Source: Oscillatoria sp. CS-180 (lineage in GTDB: Bacteria > Cyanobacteriota > Cyanobacteriia > Phormidesmidales > Phormidesmidaceae). From it: a stretch of DNA of 64,000 nucleotides. Made by a program: the position numbers and the translations under genes. Below, one piece after another: positions 1 through 8,810 of this stretch (its first letter is position 1; every line of letters starts with the position of its first letter). The stretch lies in NCBI RefSeq assembly GCF_028330965.1, contig NZ_JAQMUB010000083.1, forward strand, positions 1-64,000, written 5' to 3'. The notes under the pieces are model-generated. The model was not told the origin of the DNA. It did not search any database and was given only the letters and a program-made list of their open reading frames with translations.

Positions 1-52
1 AGGTAACCTCGCCCCTACCTGCACGGACACACGCCAATGGGGATGGGTTCTA

Positions 53-1579
53 TTAGGCCCCAACGGCTTCCTTGGCGGCGTACATCACTTCGACGTCAAT
101 TTCAGAGCAGTTGCGATCGCGAGCAAACTTCTCCGTATTTCGCTTCACTTTGCCGCGCACAAAACCAGGTACTCGATTGAGTTCAACTAGGGCTTCTTTA
201 CTCCACACCAGTTCAGAATCAGCGGAAACGGTTTTAGTAATCACTTCCTTTGTGTCATGACCCCCAAAGATTTCCAGCAGGTGGTCTTCCATACCCAAGG
301 TGAAGGAGTTATAGACCAGATCCACAATTTGATTGGAGCCTTCGTATCCTAAGAAGGGACGATAGCCGACGGGGAAATTCTGAATGTGAATGGGAACCGC
401 AATAACGCCGCAGGGAATATCGAGTCGCTTACCCACATGGCGCTCCATTTGGGTACCAAAAATAGCGGCTGGCTCGATGGTGGCAATCTTGTCAGCGATC
501 GCGCCATTATCCTCACTAATCAAAATCTCATCGCAGTACTCGCTCACTTGATCACGGAACCACGCCTCATCGTACTTGCAGTAGGTCCCTGCCAGGACGA
601 CATGGATCCCCATCTCGCGGGCTAGAATCTTCGTCATCGCGGCAGCATGGGTACTGTCGCCAAACACAACAGCTTTTTTACCGGTGAGGTTTTGACAGTC
701 GATAGATCGTGAAAACCAAGCCGCATTAGACACAAACCGAGTTTGCTCGTCGATGAAGGCTTCGTAATCGACAGCTGCCCCTTGAGCGTTAAGAATCTTT
801 TGAATCGCTCGGATGCAACGTGCTGTTTCCACAACCCCCATGGGCGTCACGTCAATGCAGGGCTGGTCAAAGGTCTCTTTCAGATACGCTGCGGTGGAGG
901 GACCGACCTCACGATAGGGCACCAGATTAAACCAGGCCTGCGGCAGCTTCTTGATATCGTCTACCGTAGCCTGATCGGGTAGGACAAGATTCACGTCGAT
1001 GCCCAAATCGCCCATGAGTTTGATTAGCTCAGTGCGATCGTGATTATTGTGGAACCCTAAGGTTGTGATGCCAATGATGTTGACCGATGGCCTTGCCGTT
1101 TTTTCCGTTGAGAGGTTGCCCTTCTTTTGGGCGCGCTCTAGGTAGAACTGAACAATTTGCTGAAGAGTGCGATCAGCGGCTTGCAGTTCATTAACACGGT
1201 AATGGTTAACGTCTGCCAACAGAACATCGCACTGAGCGTCAAGACTAGCTCGCTGCACGAAATTTTGCAGATCTTCTTGCAAGATGCTGGAGGTGCAGGT
1301 CGGGGTGAGGACAATGAGGTCGGGATGCTCTTCGTGATCCTTGCGGACAATATTGTCTACAACTTTTTCCTGGGACCCTTGAGCCAGCACATTGCGGTCC
1401 ACAATGCTGGCCGTTACCGGGGTGAAATCGCGTTCACGCTCTAGCATTGAACGCATGACATTGAAGTAGTCGTCTCCCAGCGGCGCATGCATAATGGCGT
1501 GCACGTTCTTGAAAGAACTTGCGATCCTAAGCGTGCCAATGTGGGCAGGACCGGCATACATCCAGTAGGCCAGTTTCAT
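53..1579 (-). CDS. chlB: Light-independent protochlorophyllide reductase subunit B
   Basis: ChlB with ChlN forms the catalytic component of dark-operative protochlorophyllide oxidoreductase, which reduces ring D of protochlorophyllide in chlorophyll synthesis using electrons from ChlL. The 508-residue protein starts [15 protein letters not shown], the family N terminus. Asp36 (in [10 protein letters not shown]) and Cys95 (in LTPTCTSS) fall exactly at the positions known to ligate the NB cluster in this family. I chose the ATG at 1579 over the longer frame (to 1642) because homologues begin here and an AGGAG lies about 9 nt upstream. The length is normal for ChlB. No chlL or chlN is visible beside it, although the window edge hides what lies downstream. 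Identification is secure. Confidence 0.97.
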   Translation of the reverse strand: MKLAYWMYAGPAHIGTLRIASSFKNVHAIMHAPLGDDYFNVMRSMLERERDFTPVTASIVDRNVLAQGSQEKVVDNIVRKDHEEHPDLIVLTPTCTSSILQEDLQNFVQRASLDAQCDVLLADVNHYRVNELQAADRTLQQIVQFYLERAQKKGNLSTEKTARPSVNIIGITTLGFHNNHDRTELIKLMGDLGIDVNLVLPDQATVDDIKKLPQAWFNLVPYREVGPSTAAYLKETFDQPCIDVTPMGVVETARCIRAIQKILNAQGAAVDYEAFIDEQTRFVSNAAWFSRSIDCQNLTGKKAVVFGDSTHAAAMTKILAREMGIHVVLAGTYCKYDEAWFRDQVSEYCDEILISEDNGAIADKIATIEPAAIFGTQMERHVGKRLDIPCGVIAVPIHIQNFPVGYRPFLGYEGSNQIVDLVYNSFTLGMEDHLLEIFGGHDTKEVITKTVSADSELVWSKEALVELNRVPGFVRGKVKRNTEKFARDRNCSEIDVEVMYAAKEAVGA

Positions 1580-1866
1580 AAAAGGAGTCTCCTGTCGTAA
1601 GGTTTGAACTGCTAATGAGGTTTTTGCCGAAAACCCTCGCAATCCTTCAACGCAGGCTCCAGTTAAAAAGACTACGCATTGAAGCCTTCAGTATTGGTTT
1701 GTTCTAAGCTTCACTATAGTCATCAACGGAAAAGCTCTAGTGAAATTTACCCCAGCGTTTACACAGTGATAGATTCCGCAATGTTTCTGAAACAGGATTG
1801 GGGTGGCTGGACAAATGCCAAGAGAGACGTGATATACCACGTCTCTCTACGGTGGCTGATGGGGAT

Positions 1867-1972
1867 GCTAGGGCTGTCGTCAGTTCCGGTGGGCCAAGAT
1901 GATTTGCTGTTTGGCTGTGGTCTAAGTACCCGGATCCGATTCGATGGACAAGACTGGTGGTCTAAAGCTATA
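1867..1972 (+). repeat. MITE-like dispersed repeat, copy 1 (diverged)
   Basis: Begins GCTAGGGCTGTCGTCAG and ends TGGTCTAAAGCTATAAC. It aligns end to end with copies at about 48.7 and 55.2 kb, in the same orientation. It occupies most of the 408-bp gap between chlB and the EamA gene, where I see no coding sequence. It is the most diverged full-length copy. Confidence 0.6.
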
Positions 1973-1987
1973 ACTACCGGTGTCCCG

Positions 1988-2977
1988 TTAGCCCTCTTCA
2001 GTCGTGGCTTTGACAGACCCATCACTCGTTCGGGCGATGAAAACACCGCCCAAGATTAAGGCAAACGTTAGCAGATTAACGGGGCCCAAACTTTCCGAAA
2101 AGATGAAGTAGGCAAATATCGCCGTGAGGACTGATTCCAGTAGCAGAAATACATTGACGAAAGCGGATGAAAGATATTTCAAGCTGTAGACCACCAAGCC
2201 ATGCCCCAGAGCTTCGCAGATAGCGGCCAAACACAGGACCATCAGCCACCCTGTTAAAGAGACAGGTAGAATAACCTCTTCTGTGGTTAGAACAATTGGC
2301 AGCATCACGACTGAACCAATAAAACAGCGCCAGAAGAGGATATTTTGCGAACAAATGCTGGCTCGTAGGCGCTCAATGATCAAACAGCTGGCCGCATAGA
2401 AGACGGCTGACAGCAACGCTGCTGCATCTCCGATCGCAGGCATGGTGCCCCCTATACCGAGATCAGAGACCGGGGTGGACAAATCGTTGAGACCTAACGT
2501 CAGGGCACCCATTAGAGCGATCGCCATCCCTAGCAAAAATCGCCGATTAAACCGTTGACCCAGCACCAACCAGCCCCCAAGGACTGTAAAAATGGGCGGC
2601 ATATTAGCCAGCAGAGTGGCATTGACGACGCTGGTTTGAGTGATAGACCATGTCCAAAAGAATCGCCCTACAACATGGATAACAGCAACTATCACCAACA
2701 GCAGCATGTCTTGCCGAGACAGGTTTTCTTGAGGGGGAACCGCTGTTTTGGAGTGTTCAGACCGCATTCTGCTGAGACCGCTCCAAGCCCCAAAAATCAA
2801 CGTTGCAATCCATAAGCGATTGAATAACGTTGAATTGGCGCTGATGTCATACAGCGAGATCTTGATAAAGATTGCCGTAAAGGAAAGAGAAACAAGAGCA
2901 ACGCATAGCAAAAACAGGGCTGGAACAGGAGTTTGTTTAGCCTCCAGTTCAGCCGTATTTAAATAATTACTAACCAT
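1988..2977 (-). CDS. EamA/DMT-superfamily transporter
   Basis: A 329-residue, very hydrophobic protein with about ten predicted membrane segments arranged as two five-segment halves, the layout of drug/metabolite transporters (EamA domains). The first segment is around residues 20-40 (PVPALFLLCVALVSLSF). The second half contains the typical LxEALGHGLVVYSLKYL-type region and a LLLESVLTAIFAYFIF segment, as in the YdcZ/RhaT/EamA group. GAGG lies 9 nt before the ATG. The substrate cannot be read from sequence. The gene is divergent from the HAD-dioxygenase pair and close to mysBCD, so export of a mycosporine or its precursor is possible. That is inference from location only. Confidence 0.85.
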   Translation of the reverse strand: MVSNYLNTAELEAKQTPVPALFLLCVALVSLSFTAIFIKISLYDISANSTLFNRLWIATLIFGAWSGLSRMRSEHSKTAVPPQENLSRQDMLLLVIVAVIHVVGRFFWTWSITQTSVVNATLLANMPPIFTVLGGWLVLGQRFNRRFLLGMAIALMGALTLGLNDLSTPVSDLGIGGTMPAIGDAAALLSAVFYAASCLIIERLRASICSQNILFWRCFIGSVVMLPIVLTTEEVILPVSLTGWLMVLCLAAICEALGHGLVVYSLKYLSSAFVNVFLLLESVLTAIFAYFIFSESLGPVNLLTFALILGGVFIARTSDGSVKATTEEG

Positions 2978-3734
2978 TTATAAAGACCTCATAATGCCGT
3001 GTAGTCTTGCAGCCAAGACCTACACCCTGAGATGCTTGCAGCCGTATCTTAGAAAGCGCGATCGCGCTTTCTAACCATCATCTTTGAGCTATGAACTATC
3101 GCTGCAACAATGACAAGTGACAGAGTTTGAACTGTGTACTCCTGTCAGCTCAGAGCAATTGCATAAGCGGGTTAATCCTTCATCGGAACTGAAAAGCAGA
3201 GCAAAAACCTGAATTCCTTGACGGAGCGAATCGACTGAAAATCTGTGAAAATCGATTCAGACCGCGCCGTCTCGAAAACTAACTTAATACTCAACCCATG
3301 TTTTTTCAGAGGTTTGGTCGATTGAATTTATGAAGTGTTCACATAGCCGTGAAAAGTTTGCTTTCGTCTAATCGTCCGTCCAGAAGTTAATTAATCAGTT
3401 CAGAAACCGAGAAGTACACCACGTCATCCGTCAGAATTTTTAGCAGCGGAATCACCCAACAGCTGGCTCTGTCAATTCTTTAATCAGCTTGTAATGACAA
3501 AACAATTTGAATTCAGGAAATGGTGTCAATATGAAGCAATTTTTTGAAAAATTCATCCATTCGTAGAAAAATTCATCGAGTGACATAGGTAACTGGAGCA
3601 AGCCCCTGGTAATCTTGGCAATGGTCGTATAGTGCTCCGCAAAATGCGGTTTTCAAACTGCGCAAAAAATGGAGTCATTCAAAAATGCATTTTGAAAAGG
3701 GGTCTATACAACTTGGTCATTGTAGAGGTATTGA
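2978..3734. other. 757-bp intergenic region upstream of the HAD/mys locus
   Basis: No coding sequence recognised. The stretch is AT-richer than its neighbours and separates the divergent EamA gene from the HAD gene. It holds the direct repeats and inverted repeats listed separately at 3546-3710. A mysA gene, normally next to mysB, is not here in whole or as a visible remnant in any frame. Confidence 0.6.
3546..3710 (+). promoter_or_regulatory. Putative control region of the HAD-dioxygenase-mys locus
   Basis: Two identical 12-mers GAAAAATTCATC at 3546-3557 and 3566-3577 are spaced 20 bp start to start, about two helical turns. They are followed by the small hairpin CCGCA-AAA-TGCGG (3637-3649), a near-palindrome TTCAAAAATGCATTTTGAA (3678-3696), and a possible -10 TATACA (3705-3710). 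The HAD start codon follows at 3735 with AGAGG 6 nt upstream. These elements are seen directly. Their role as operators or promoter is inference. Confidence 0.35.
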
Positions 3735-4421
3735 ATGCCAGCAATTTTATTCGGTTCCATTGGAACGATCGCAGAAACCTCGGAACTACAGAGACAGGCT
3801 TTTAATCGAGCCTTTGAACGCCACGGTTTAACTTGGCATTGGAATCGTGAAGAGTACGCTGCCCTATTGCAAAAAAGCGGTGGGCGGCAAAGAATTGCAG
3901 CGTATGGGCGATCGCTAGGACAATCGGTTGATGCCGCAGCAATTCATCAGTCCAAGTCTGAAATCTTTCAGCAGTCTATGGCTTCTGGGCAGCTCCAGCC
4001 CCGTGCTGGCGTTGTTCAAACCGTACAGGCAGCAAAACAGCACGATCTAAAAGTCGGGTTGGTGACAACGACCTCCGAATTCAACGTGCATGCCCTCCTC
4101 AAGGCTTTAGGTGACAGACTCTCGTTTGAAGATTTTGACATCGTTGTGACGTCTGCTCAGGTTCAACACGCCAAACCTGCTGCTGCTGCCTATTCGTTGG
4201 CGCTGGCACAGTTGCGTGAACAACCTGGTGAATGCCTTGCAATCGAAGACAATGTGGACGGGTTAACAGCGGCGAAATCTGCGGGTATTGCTTGCATTGC
4301 GTTTCCAGGCGCAAATACTGCGCACCACGACTTTTCGGCCAGTCTATTCAGCACAGATCATTTGGACTTTGCCACCCTGAAACAATTCTTGCCTGCGCTC
4401 AGCAGTCAACTGCGGGGCTAG
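3735..4421 (+). CDS. HAD-superfamily (CbbY/phosphoglucomutase-like) protein lacking the catalytic aspartates
   Basis: A 228-residue protein with HAD subfamily I architecture: an alpha-helical cap around residues 16-85, motif II at VGLVTTTSEFN (about 108-117), motif III lysine in HAKPAAAAY (Lys147), and motif IV AIEDNVDGLTAAKSAGI (Glu171, Asp172). The nucleophile motif, normally FDxDGT, reads FGSIGT at residues 6-11. The nucleophile aspartate is therefore Gly7 and the acid/base aspartate Ile9. It cannot work as an ordinary HAD phosphatase or mutase, so it may bind a sugar phosphate or act as a regulatory or structural partner. The next gene starts 1 nt after its stop, so the two are translationally coupled. 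AGAGG precedes the ATG by 6 nt. Confidence 0.8.
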   Translation: MPAILFGSIGTIAETSELQRQAFNRAFERHGLTWHWNREEYAALLQKSGGRQRIAAYGRSLGQSVDAAAIHQSKSEIFQQSMASGQLQPRAGVVQTVQAAKQHDLKVGLVTTTSEFNVHALLKALGDRLSFEDFDIVVTSAQVQHAKPAAAAYSLALAQLREQPGECLAIEDNVDGLTAAKSAGIACIAFPGANTAHHDFSASLFSTDHLDFATLKQFLPALSSQLRG

Positions 4422-4422
4422 G

Positions 4423-5241
4423 ATGCAGCTATCAAATGCTATTCGTGATTCAAAATCCTATTACGTTCGACCGCTCTCACCGTTTGGTGCGGAGATGATT
4501 GGATTTGATATCACGGCTATCACCTCTGAGGATGCTAAAAGGATTCGTCAGGCGCTGGCCGACCAAGGTGTGCTCGTCATTCGCCATCAAGAGGTGTCTG
4601 ATGCTGATTTTGTCAACTTCCTAAAAGCCTTAGGACCGCTGACCTTTACCACGGGGGAAACCCCCCTAGCCGATCAGCCCTGCCTCAATATCGTCAGCAA
4701 TGTGGGTCGAACGCGCCCGCCGAGAAGCGTTTTTCATACCGACACCAGCTATGTGGCTCAACCGCCTGCTTACACGGCCCTGAAAGCGATCGCCCTGCCT
4801 CAGTCGGGAGGAGAGACCCTATTTTCCAACCAATATCAAGCCTTCGAAACCTTGCCCAATCAGGTCAAAACTCAGCTTTCAAAAGCCCAAGTCCATCATG
4901 TGGTGTCGGGTCTGGACCTGACTGGTGAGCAAGAAACTGAGTGCTGGCATCCGCTCTTTCGACAACACCCGATTTCGGGCCGCACGGCACTGTTTCTGTC
5001 AACGCCAGAGCGGTGTCAGGCCATCTCTGGATTGGAGGCGACCCTAGGACACCGAGCCATTCGTGTGTTGTATAAGCATTCAATTCGGCCTCATCGCCTC
5101 TATCGCCATCGTTGGCAATCCGGCGACATTGTTATATGGGACAACCGCTGTACCATGCACCGTGCTGATCATTCCCAAGTGTTGGGCGATCGCGTTTTGC
5201 ATCGTGGGCTAGTCTCGGGCGAAGTTCCCCTAAACCCATGA
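4423..5241 (+). CDS. TauD/TfdA-family Fe(II)/2-oxoglutarate dioxygenase
   Basis: A 272-residue protein with the TauD-type metal and cosubstrate residues: His105 and Asp107 in SVFHTDTSY, the distal His246 in CTMHRADHS, and a 2-oxoglutarate-binding arginine in LHRGLVSGE (Arg261). The N-terminal part (PFGAEMIGFDIT) and GVLVIRHQEVSDADFV are typical of TauD homologues. Family members hydroxylate or oxidatively cleave small amino or sulfonated substrates. The substrate here is unknown. The gene is coupled to the HAD gene (1-nt gap) and lies 210 bp upstream of mysB in the same direction. It could therefore tailor a mycosporine, as the unrelated PhyH-type MysH does in other cyanobacteria. That role is inference. 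Confidence 0.88.
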   Translation: MQLSNAIRDSKSYYVRPLSPFGAEMIGFDITAITSEDAKRIRQALADQGVLVIRHQEVSDADFVNFLKALGPLTFTTGETPLADQPCLNIVSNVGRTRPPRSVFHTDTSYVAQPPAYTALKAIALPQSGGETLFSNQYQAFETLPNQVKTQLSKAQVHHVVSGLDLTGEQETECWHPLFRQHPISGRTALFLSTPERCQAISGLEATLGHRAIRVLYKHSIRPHRLYRHRWQSGDIVIWDNRCTMHRADHSQVLGDRVLHRGLVSGEVPLNP

Positions 5242-5451
5242 CCGGCGGATCATTTCATCGCCAACCATGATGTTGGTCGGTGCAAAGATTTGCTCTCGCC
5301 AAAACAGTTAGAAAAGACAGTCCGTGCCTTAATATTTTGTTACGATACGGGCTGTATTTCTCATGATTCCTGGGTTGAGCACTTTAAGTAAAAACCAACC
5401 CAGCCCCCTGTAGAAGTTTCTCCCTCAAGCTAATGTCCACATCGATTCAAT

Positions 5452-6405
5452 ATGGTTCGCGCTAATTCACTATTTTCCTCTCCTGAAAGTTTTTCGTCTC
5501 GTTCATCGCCCGCCAATTCAACGGTTTCAGCTGATCCCATCGAGTCTAAACAGCTTGACGAACAACCCACAGATGCTCTCTTTACAGCGTTACCTACCCC
5601 ACGGGCCGTCACGCCTATGGGCATTTTGGTAGAGCGGTTGGACGCGATCGCAGTCATGGCTGAGCAGACTCAAGCATCTGCGTCTGTGCTGATCGCCCTG
5701 CAAGAAACCCTGGCCTTGGCCTCAGGACTTGATCCGTATTTGGCAACCTGCACCACTCCCGAGACTGAAGCCCTGAAACATCTGGCTCAGAAAACAGCGG
5801 CAGAAGATTGGAGTCAGCGGTTTTCCGATCAAGAAACGATTCACCAACTTGAGCAAGAAATGCTCTCCGGTCATGTAGAAGGTCAACTGCTTGGGTTGTT
5901 TGTTCGAATGATTCGTGCCCAGCGTGTACTTGAAGTGGGCATGTTTACCGGATATTCGGCGCTGGCGATGGCAGAAGCCCTGCCGCCAGAGGGTTGTTTA
6001 ATCGCCTGCGAAATGGACGCCTATGCCGCAAAGTTTGCCCAAACCTGTTTTGCAGCCTCGCCCCACGGTCACAAAATTCAAGTCAGAGTTGCTCCGGCGC
6101 TAGACACCCTGGCTCAACTAGCCAACGAACAGCAGTCCTTCGATCTGGTCTTTATCGATGCCGACAAACGAGAGTACATCGACTATTTCAAACAGCTGAT
6201 TGACAAAAACTTGGTTCCCCCTGGTGGCTTCATCTGTGTGGATAACACTCTGCTTCAAGGTGAAGCTTACTTGCCAGCTGCTCAGCAGACGGTGAATGGA
6301 CGCGCGATCGCTGAATTTAATCGGTTTGTCGCTGCCGATGCGCAGGTCGAGCAGGTCCTATTGCCCATTCGAGATGGCTTGACTGTCATTCGCCGTAAGT
6401 ACTAA
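5452..6405 (+). CDS. mysB: Mycosporine O-methyltransferase MysB
   Basis: A class I SAM-dependent O-methyltransferase. MysB methylates demethyl-4-deoxygadusol to 4-deoxygadusol, the cyclohexenone core of mycosporines. The SAM motif LEVGMFTGYSALAMAEALP (about 195-213), FDLVFIDADKREY and the C-terminal VEQVLLPIRDGLTVIRR are characteristic of MysB, and TARPVTPLGIL-like text appears as TPRAVTPMGIL at 49-59. At 317 residues it has about 40 extra Ser/Pro-rich N-terminal residues compared with the usual 275-280, so the true start could be later. It is followed by mysC after 15 nt. The 210-bp gap upstream leaves room for its own promoter. The recognition rests on remembered MysB sequence, with high similarity. 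Confidence 0.93.
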   Translation: MVRANSLFSSPESFSSRSSPANSTVSADPIESKQLDEQPTDALFTALPTPRAVTPMGILVERLDAIAVMAEQTQASASVLIALQETLALASGLDPYLATCTTPETEALKHLAQKTAAEDWSQRFSDQETIHQLEQEMLSGHVEGQLLGLFVRMIRAQRVLEVGMFTGYSALAMAEALPPEGCLIACEMDAYAAKFAQTCFAASPHGHKIQVRVAPALDTLAQLANEQQSFDLVFIDADKREYIDYFKQLIDKNLVPPGGFICVDNTLLQGEAYLPAAQQTVNGRAIAEFNRFVAADAQVEQVLLPIRDGLTVIRRKY

Positions 6406-6420
6406 CGCGCCTTTTGATCA

Positions 6421-7758
6421 ATGCCGTCCAAATTTAACGCTCTCATCAAAACAACAGCCGCGCTTGTGCTCCTTATGCTGGCTTTGCCGTTCAACCTCTT
6501 AGTGGTCAGCACGGCCTACCTTTGGAGTTGGGTTCGCGGATCATCTCCACCAATCCATCCGACTGGTCAGCCCCAGCGAATTTTGATCACGGGCGGCAAG
6601 ATGACGAAAGCCTTACAGCTGGCGCGATCGTTTCATCAGGCAGGCCACTCTGTCGTTCTGATAGAAACTCACAAATACTGGCTGTCGGGGCATCGATTTT
6701 CACGTGCGGTTGATCGATTCTACACGGTACCGATTCCTGAACACGATCCGTCAGGGTATGTGGAGGCACTACTTAATCTTGTTCAACAGGAGAAGATCGA
6801 TGCTTTCATCCCAGTCTCTAGTCCCATTGCCAGCTACTACGATGCGATCGCGGGTGAACGCTTGGCCCCTTATTGCCAAGTCATTCACGGCTCGCCCACC
6901 GTCATCGAAACGCTGGATAACAAATATGAATTGTGTAGAAAGGCAAGTGCTTTAGGGCTGACAACTCCTAAAGCGTTTTTAATCACCCATCCACAACAAA
7001 TTCTTGAGTTTGATTTTCAAGCGGATGGCAGTCGCTATCTGTTGAAAAGCATCCGCTACGATTCAGTGTCTCGACTAGATATGACTCGACTTCCTTGTCC
7101 GGATATGGAGAGCTATGTTAGCCGTTTGCCTATCAGCGAAACAAATCCCTGGGTGATGCAAGAATTCATTAGGGGACAGGAATACTGCACCCACAGCACC
7201 GTCCGCGACGGCAAAATTCGACTTCATTGCTGCTCCAGGTCTTCACCTTTTCAGGTCAATTACGCCCACATTCACAACCCTGCAATTGATGCCTGGGTAG
7301 AAACCTTCGTGGGTGCTTTGGGCTTGACAGGGCAAATCTCTTTTGACTTCATTCAAGCCCCCAACGGTACGGTCTATCCCATCGAATGTAATCCCCGAAC
7401 CCATTCCGCAATCACCATGTTCTATAACCATTCCCAGTTAGCGGAGGCCTACCTCGAAGACGCCGAAACCCAGTCATCGATTCCTATCACTCCGCTACCG
7501 AGTAGTCGTCCGACCTACTGGTTCTACCATGAGGCTTGGCGGCTGACAGCCATAAAGTCCTGGAGTGATGTAAAGACCCGCCTCACAACCCTTTGGCATG
7601 GCACGGATGCACTCCTACAAATCGATGATCCACTCCCTTTCTTCACCGTTCCCCACTGGCAAGTCACACTGCTCTTGCTCAACAATCTGCGCCAGCTCAA
7701 GGACTGGGTCAAAATCGATTTCAATATTGGCAAACTGGTTGAACGGGGGGGCGATTAA
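6421..7758 (+). CDS. mysC: ATP-grasp mycosporine-glycine synthase MysC
   Basis: MysC is an ATP-grasp ligase that joins glycine to 4-deoxygadusol, giving mycosporine-glycine. The 445-residue protein has a hydrophobic N-terminal segment (about residues 12-37), then ILITGGKMTKALQLARSFH and ETHKYWLSGHRFS, both hallmark MysC stretches. The ATP-grasp core includes VMQEFIRGQEYCTHSTVRDG and the metal/ATP-binding SFDFIQAPNGTVYPIECNPR (about 314-333). The C terminus WVKIDFNIGKLVERGGD is conserved in the family. It sits between mysB and mysD in a tight cluster. The membrane-like N terminus is a family feature and suggests peripheral or membrane association. Confidence 0.95.
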   Translation: MPSKFNALIKTTAALVLLMLALPFNLLVVSTAYLWSWVRGSSPPIHPTGQPQRILITGGKMTKALQLARSFHQAGHSVVLIETHKYWLSGHRFSRAVDRFYTVPIPEHDPSGYVEALLNLVQQEKIDAFIPVSSPIASYYDAIAGERLAPYCQVIHGSPTVIETLDNKYELCRKASALGLTTPKAFLITHPQQILEFDFQADGSRYLLKSIRYDSVSRLDMTRLPCPDMESYVSRLPISETNPWVMQEFIRGQEYCTHSTVRDGKIRLHCCSRSSPFQVNYAHIHNPAIDAWVETFVGALGLTGQISFDFIQAPNGTVYPIECNPRTHSAITMFYNHSQLAEAYLEDAETQSSIPITPLPSSRPTYWFYHEAWRLTAIKSWSDVKTRLTTLWHGTDALLQIDDPLPFFTVPHWQVTLLLLNNLRQLKDWVKIDFNIGKLVERGGD

Positions 7759-7760
7759 CC

Positions 7761-8786
7761 GTGTCAAGATTGCGCGTGCTACATTTGACTGGCTCTGCCC
7801 AAGATAGGTTTCACCGCGACCTGTCTCGGCTTTATGCCAGAGATTGTCTGGCGGCCACGGCTGACCCGACGCGCTACGAGTTTCAGATTGCCTACATCAC
7901 ACCAGACAGGCAATGGCGATTTCCACTATCCCTGAGCGATCAGGACATTGCGACAGCAGAAACGCTGGACCTCTCAGAGGCGATCGCGCTCATCCAGTCC
8001 CTCAGGATCGATGTCGTCATCCCCCAAATGTTTTGCCTCGCGGGAATGACACTCTACCGTAACCTGTTTGACCTACTGGGCATTCCTTATGTGGGGAACG
8101 CTGGAGAGGTGATGGCGCTGACAGCTCGCAAGGACAGAGCGAAGGCGATCGCAGCCGGAGCGGGCGTCAAAGTCCCCTACGGCGAACTGCTGAAGACCTC
8201 CAATAGCCCAACCCTGAGGCCGCCTGTGGTCATTAAACCCAGCAGTGCTGATAATTCTCTGGGCGTCAGCTTGGTGAGCGACGAGCATCAATACACAGCA
8301 GCGCTACAAACGGCGTTTAGCTATGCTGACACGGTTCTAGTGGAGGAATACATTGAGCCGGGTCGAGAAGTGAGATGTGGCCTGGTGGAAAAAGAGGGTG
8401 AACTAATTGGCCTGCCGTTGGAGGAGTATCCTGTTGATGCCAAAAACCATCCCATTCGCAGTTATGGCGACAAGCTTGAGCGCAGCGAATCGGGCGATCT
8501 GGCTTTGACGCCAAAAGGCATTAACAAATCTTGGATAGTTGACCCCAGCGATTCCATCACTCCAGTCGTCCAAGCCGCAGCGAAGCAGTGCCATCAAGCT
8601 TTAGGCTGTCGTCACTACAGCCTATTTGACTTTCGGATCGATCCCCAGGGCAATCCCTATTTTCTAGAAGCTGGACTTTACTGCTCTTTTTCCCCCAGAA
8701 GCGTTATTGCTGAGATGGCGAAGTCCGCTGGCTTATCCCTCAATGAATTATTGGCAATGACCTTGAAAGCTGCCTTGAGACCATGA
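7761..8786 (+). CDS. mysD: D-Ala-D-Ala ligase-like mycosporine synthase MysD
   Basis: MysD adds a second amino acid (for example serine, giving shinorine) to mycosporine-glycine. The 341-residue protein begins with GTG, two bases after the mysC stop. It shows RVLHLTGSAQD at the N terminus, DLSRLYARDCLAATADPTRYEF, IPQMFCLAGMTLYRNLFDLL, the ATP-binding loop KPSSADNSLGVSLV (about 153-166) and the metal-binding end SLFDFRIDPQGNPYFLEAGL. These match MysD rather than Ddl of peptidoglycan synthesis. Its 3' end faces the sulfotransferase gene with only 24 bp between them. The side chain it installs cannot be predicted from this reading. Confidence 0.95.
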   Translation: MSRLRVLHLTGSAQDRFHRDLSRLYARDCLAATADPTRYEFQIAYITPDRQWRFPLSLSDQDIATAETLDLSEAIALIQSLRIDVVIPQMFCLAGMTLYRNLFDLLGIPYVGNAGEVMALTARKDRAKAIAAGAGVKVPYGELLKTSNSPTLRPPVVIKPSSADNSLGVSLVSDEHQYTAALQTAFSYADTVLVEEYIEPGREVRCGLVEKEGELIGLPLEEYPVDAKNHPIRSYGDKLERSESGDLALTPKGINKSWIVDPSDSITPVVQAAAKQCHQALGCRHYSLFDFRIDPQGNPYFLEAGLYCSFSPRSVIAEMAKSAGLSLNELLAMTLKAALRP

Positions 8787-8810
8787 AGGAGCGGGTTCAA
8801 CAGTCTCAAG

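Noticed and set aside
1679-2059. Frames on both strands covering the chlB-EamA gap
   Set aside because: They run through a MITE-like repeat copy and the 3' end of the EamA gene, and the peptide resembles nothing.
2978-5451. Possible hidden or broken mysA near mysB
   Set aside because: No frame in either strand shows dehydroquinate-synthase-like sequence; the space is occupied by HAD, dioxygenase and non-coding DNA.
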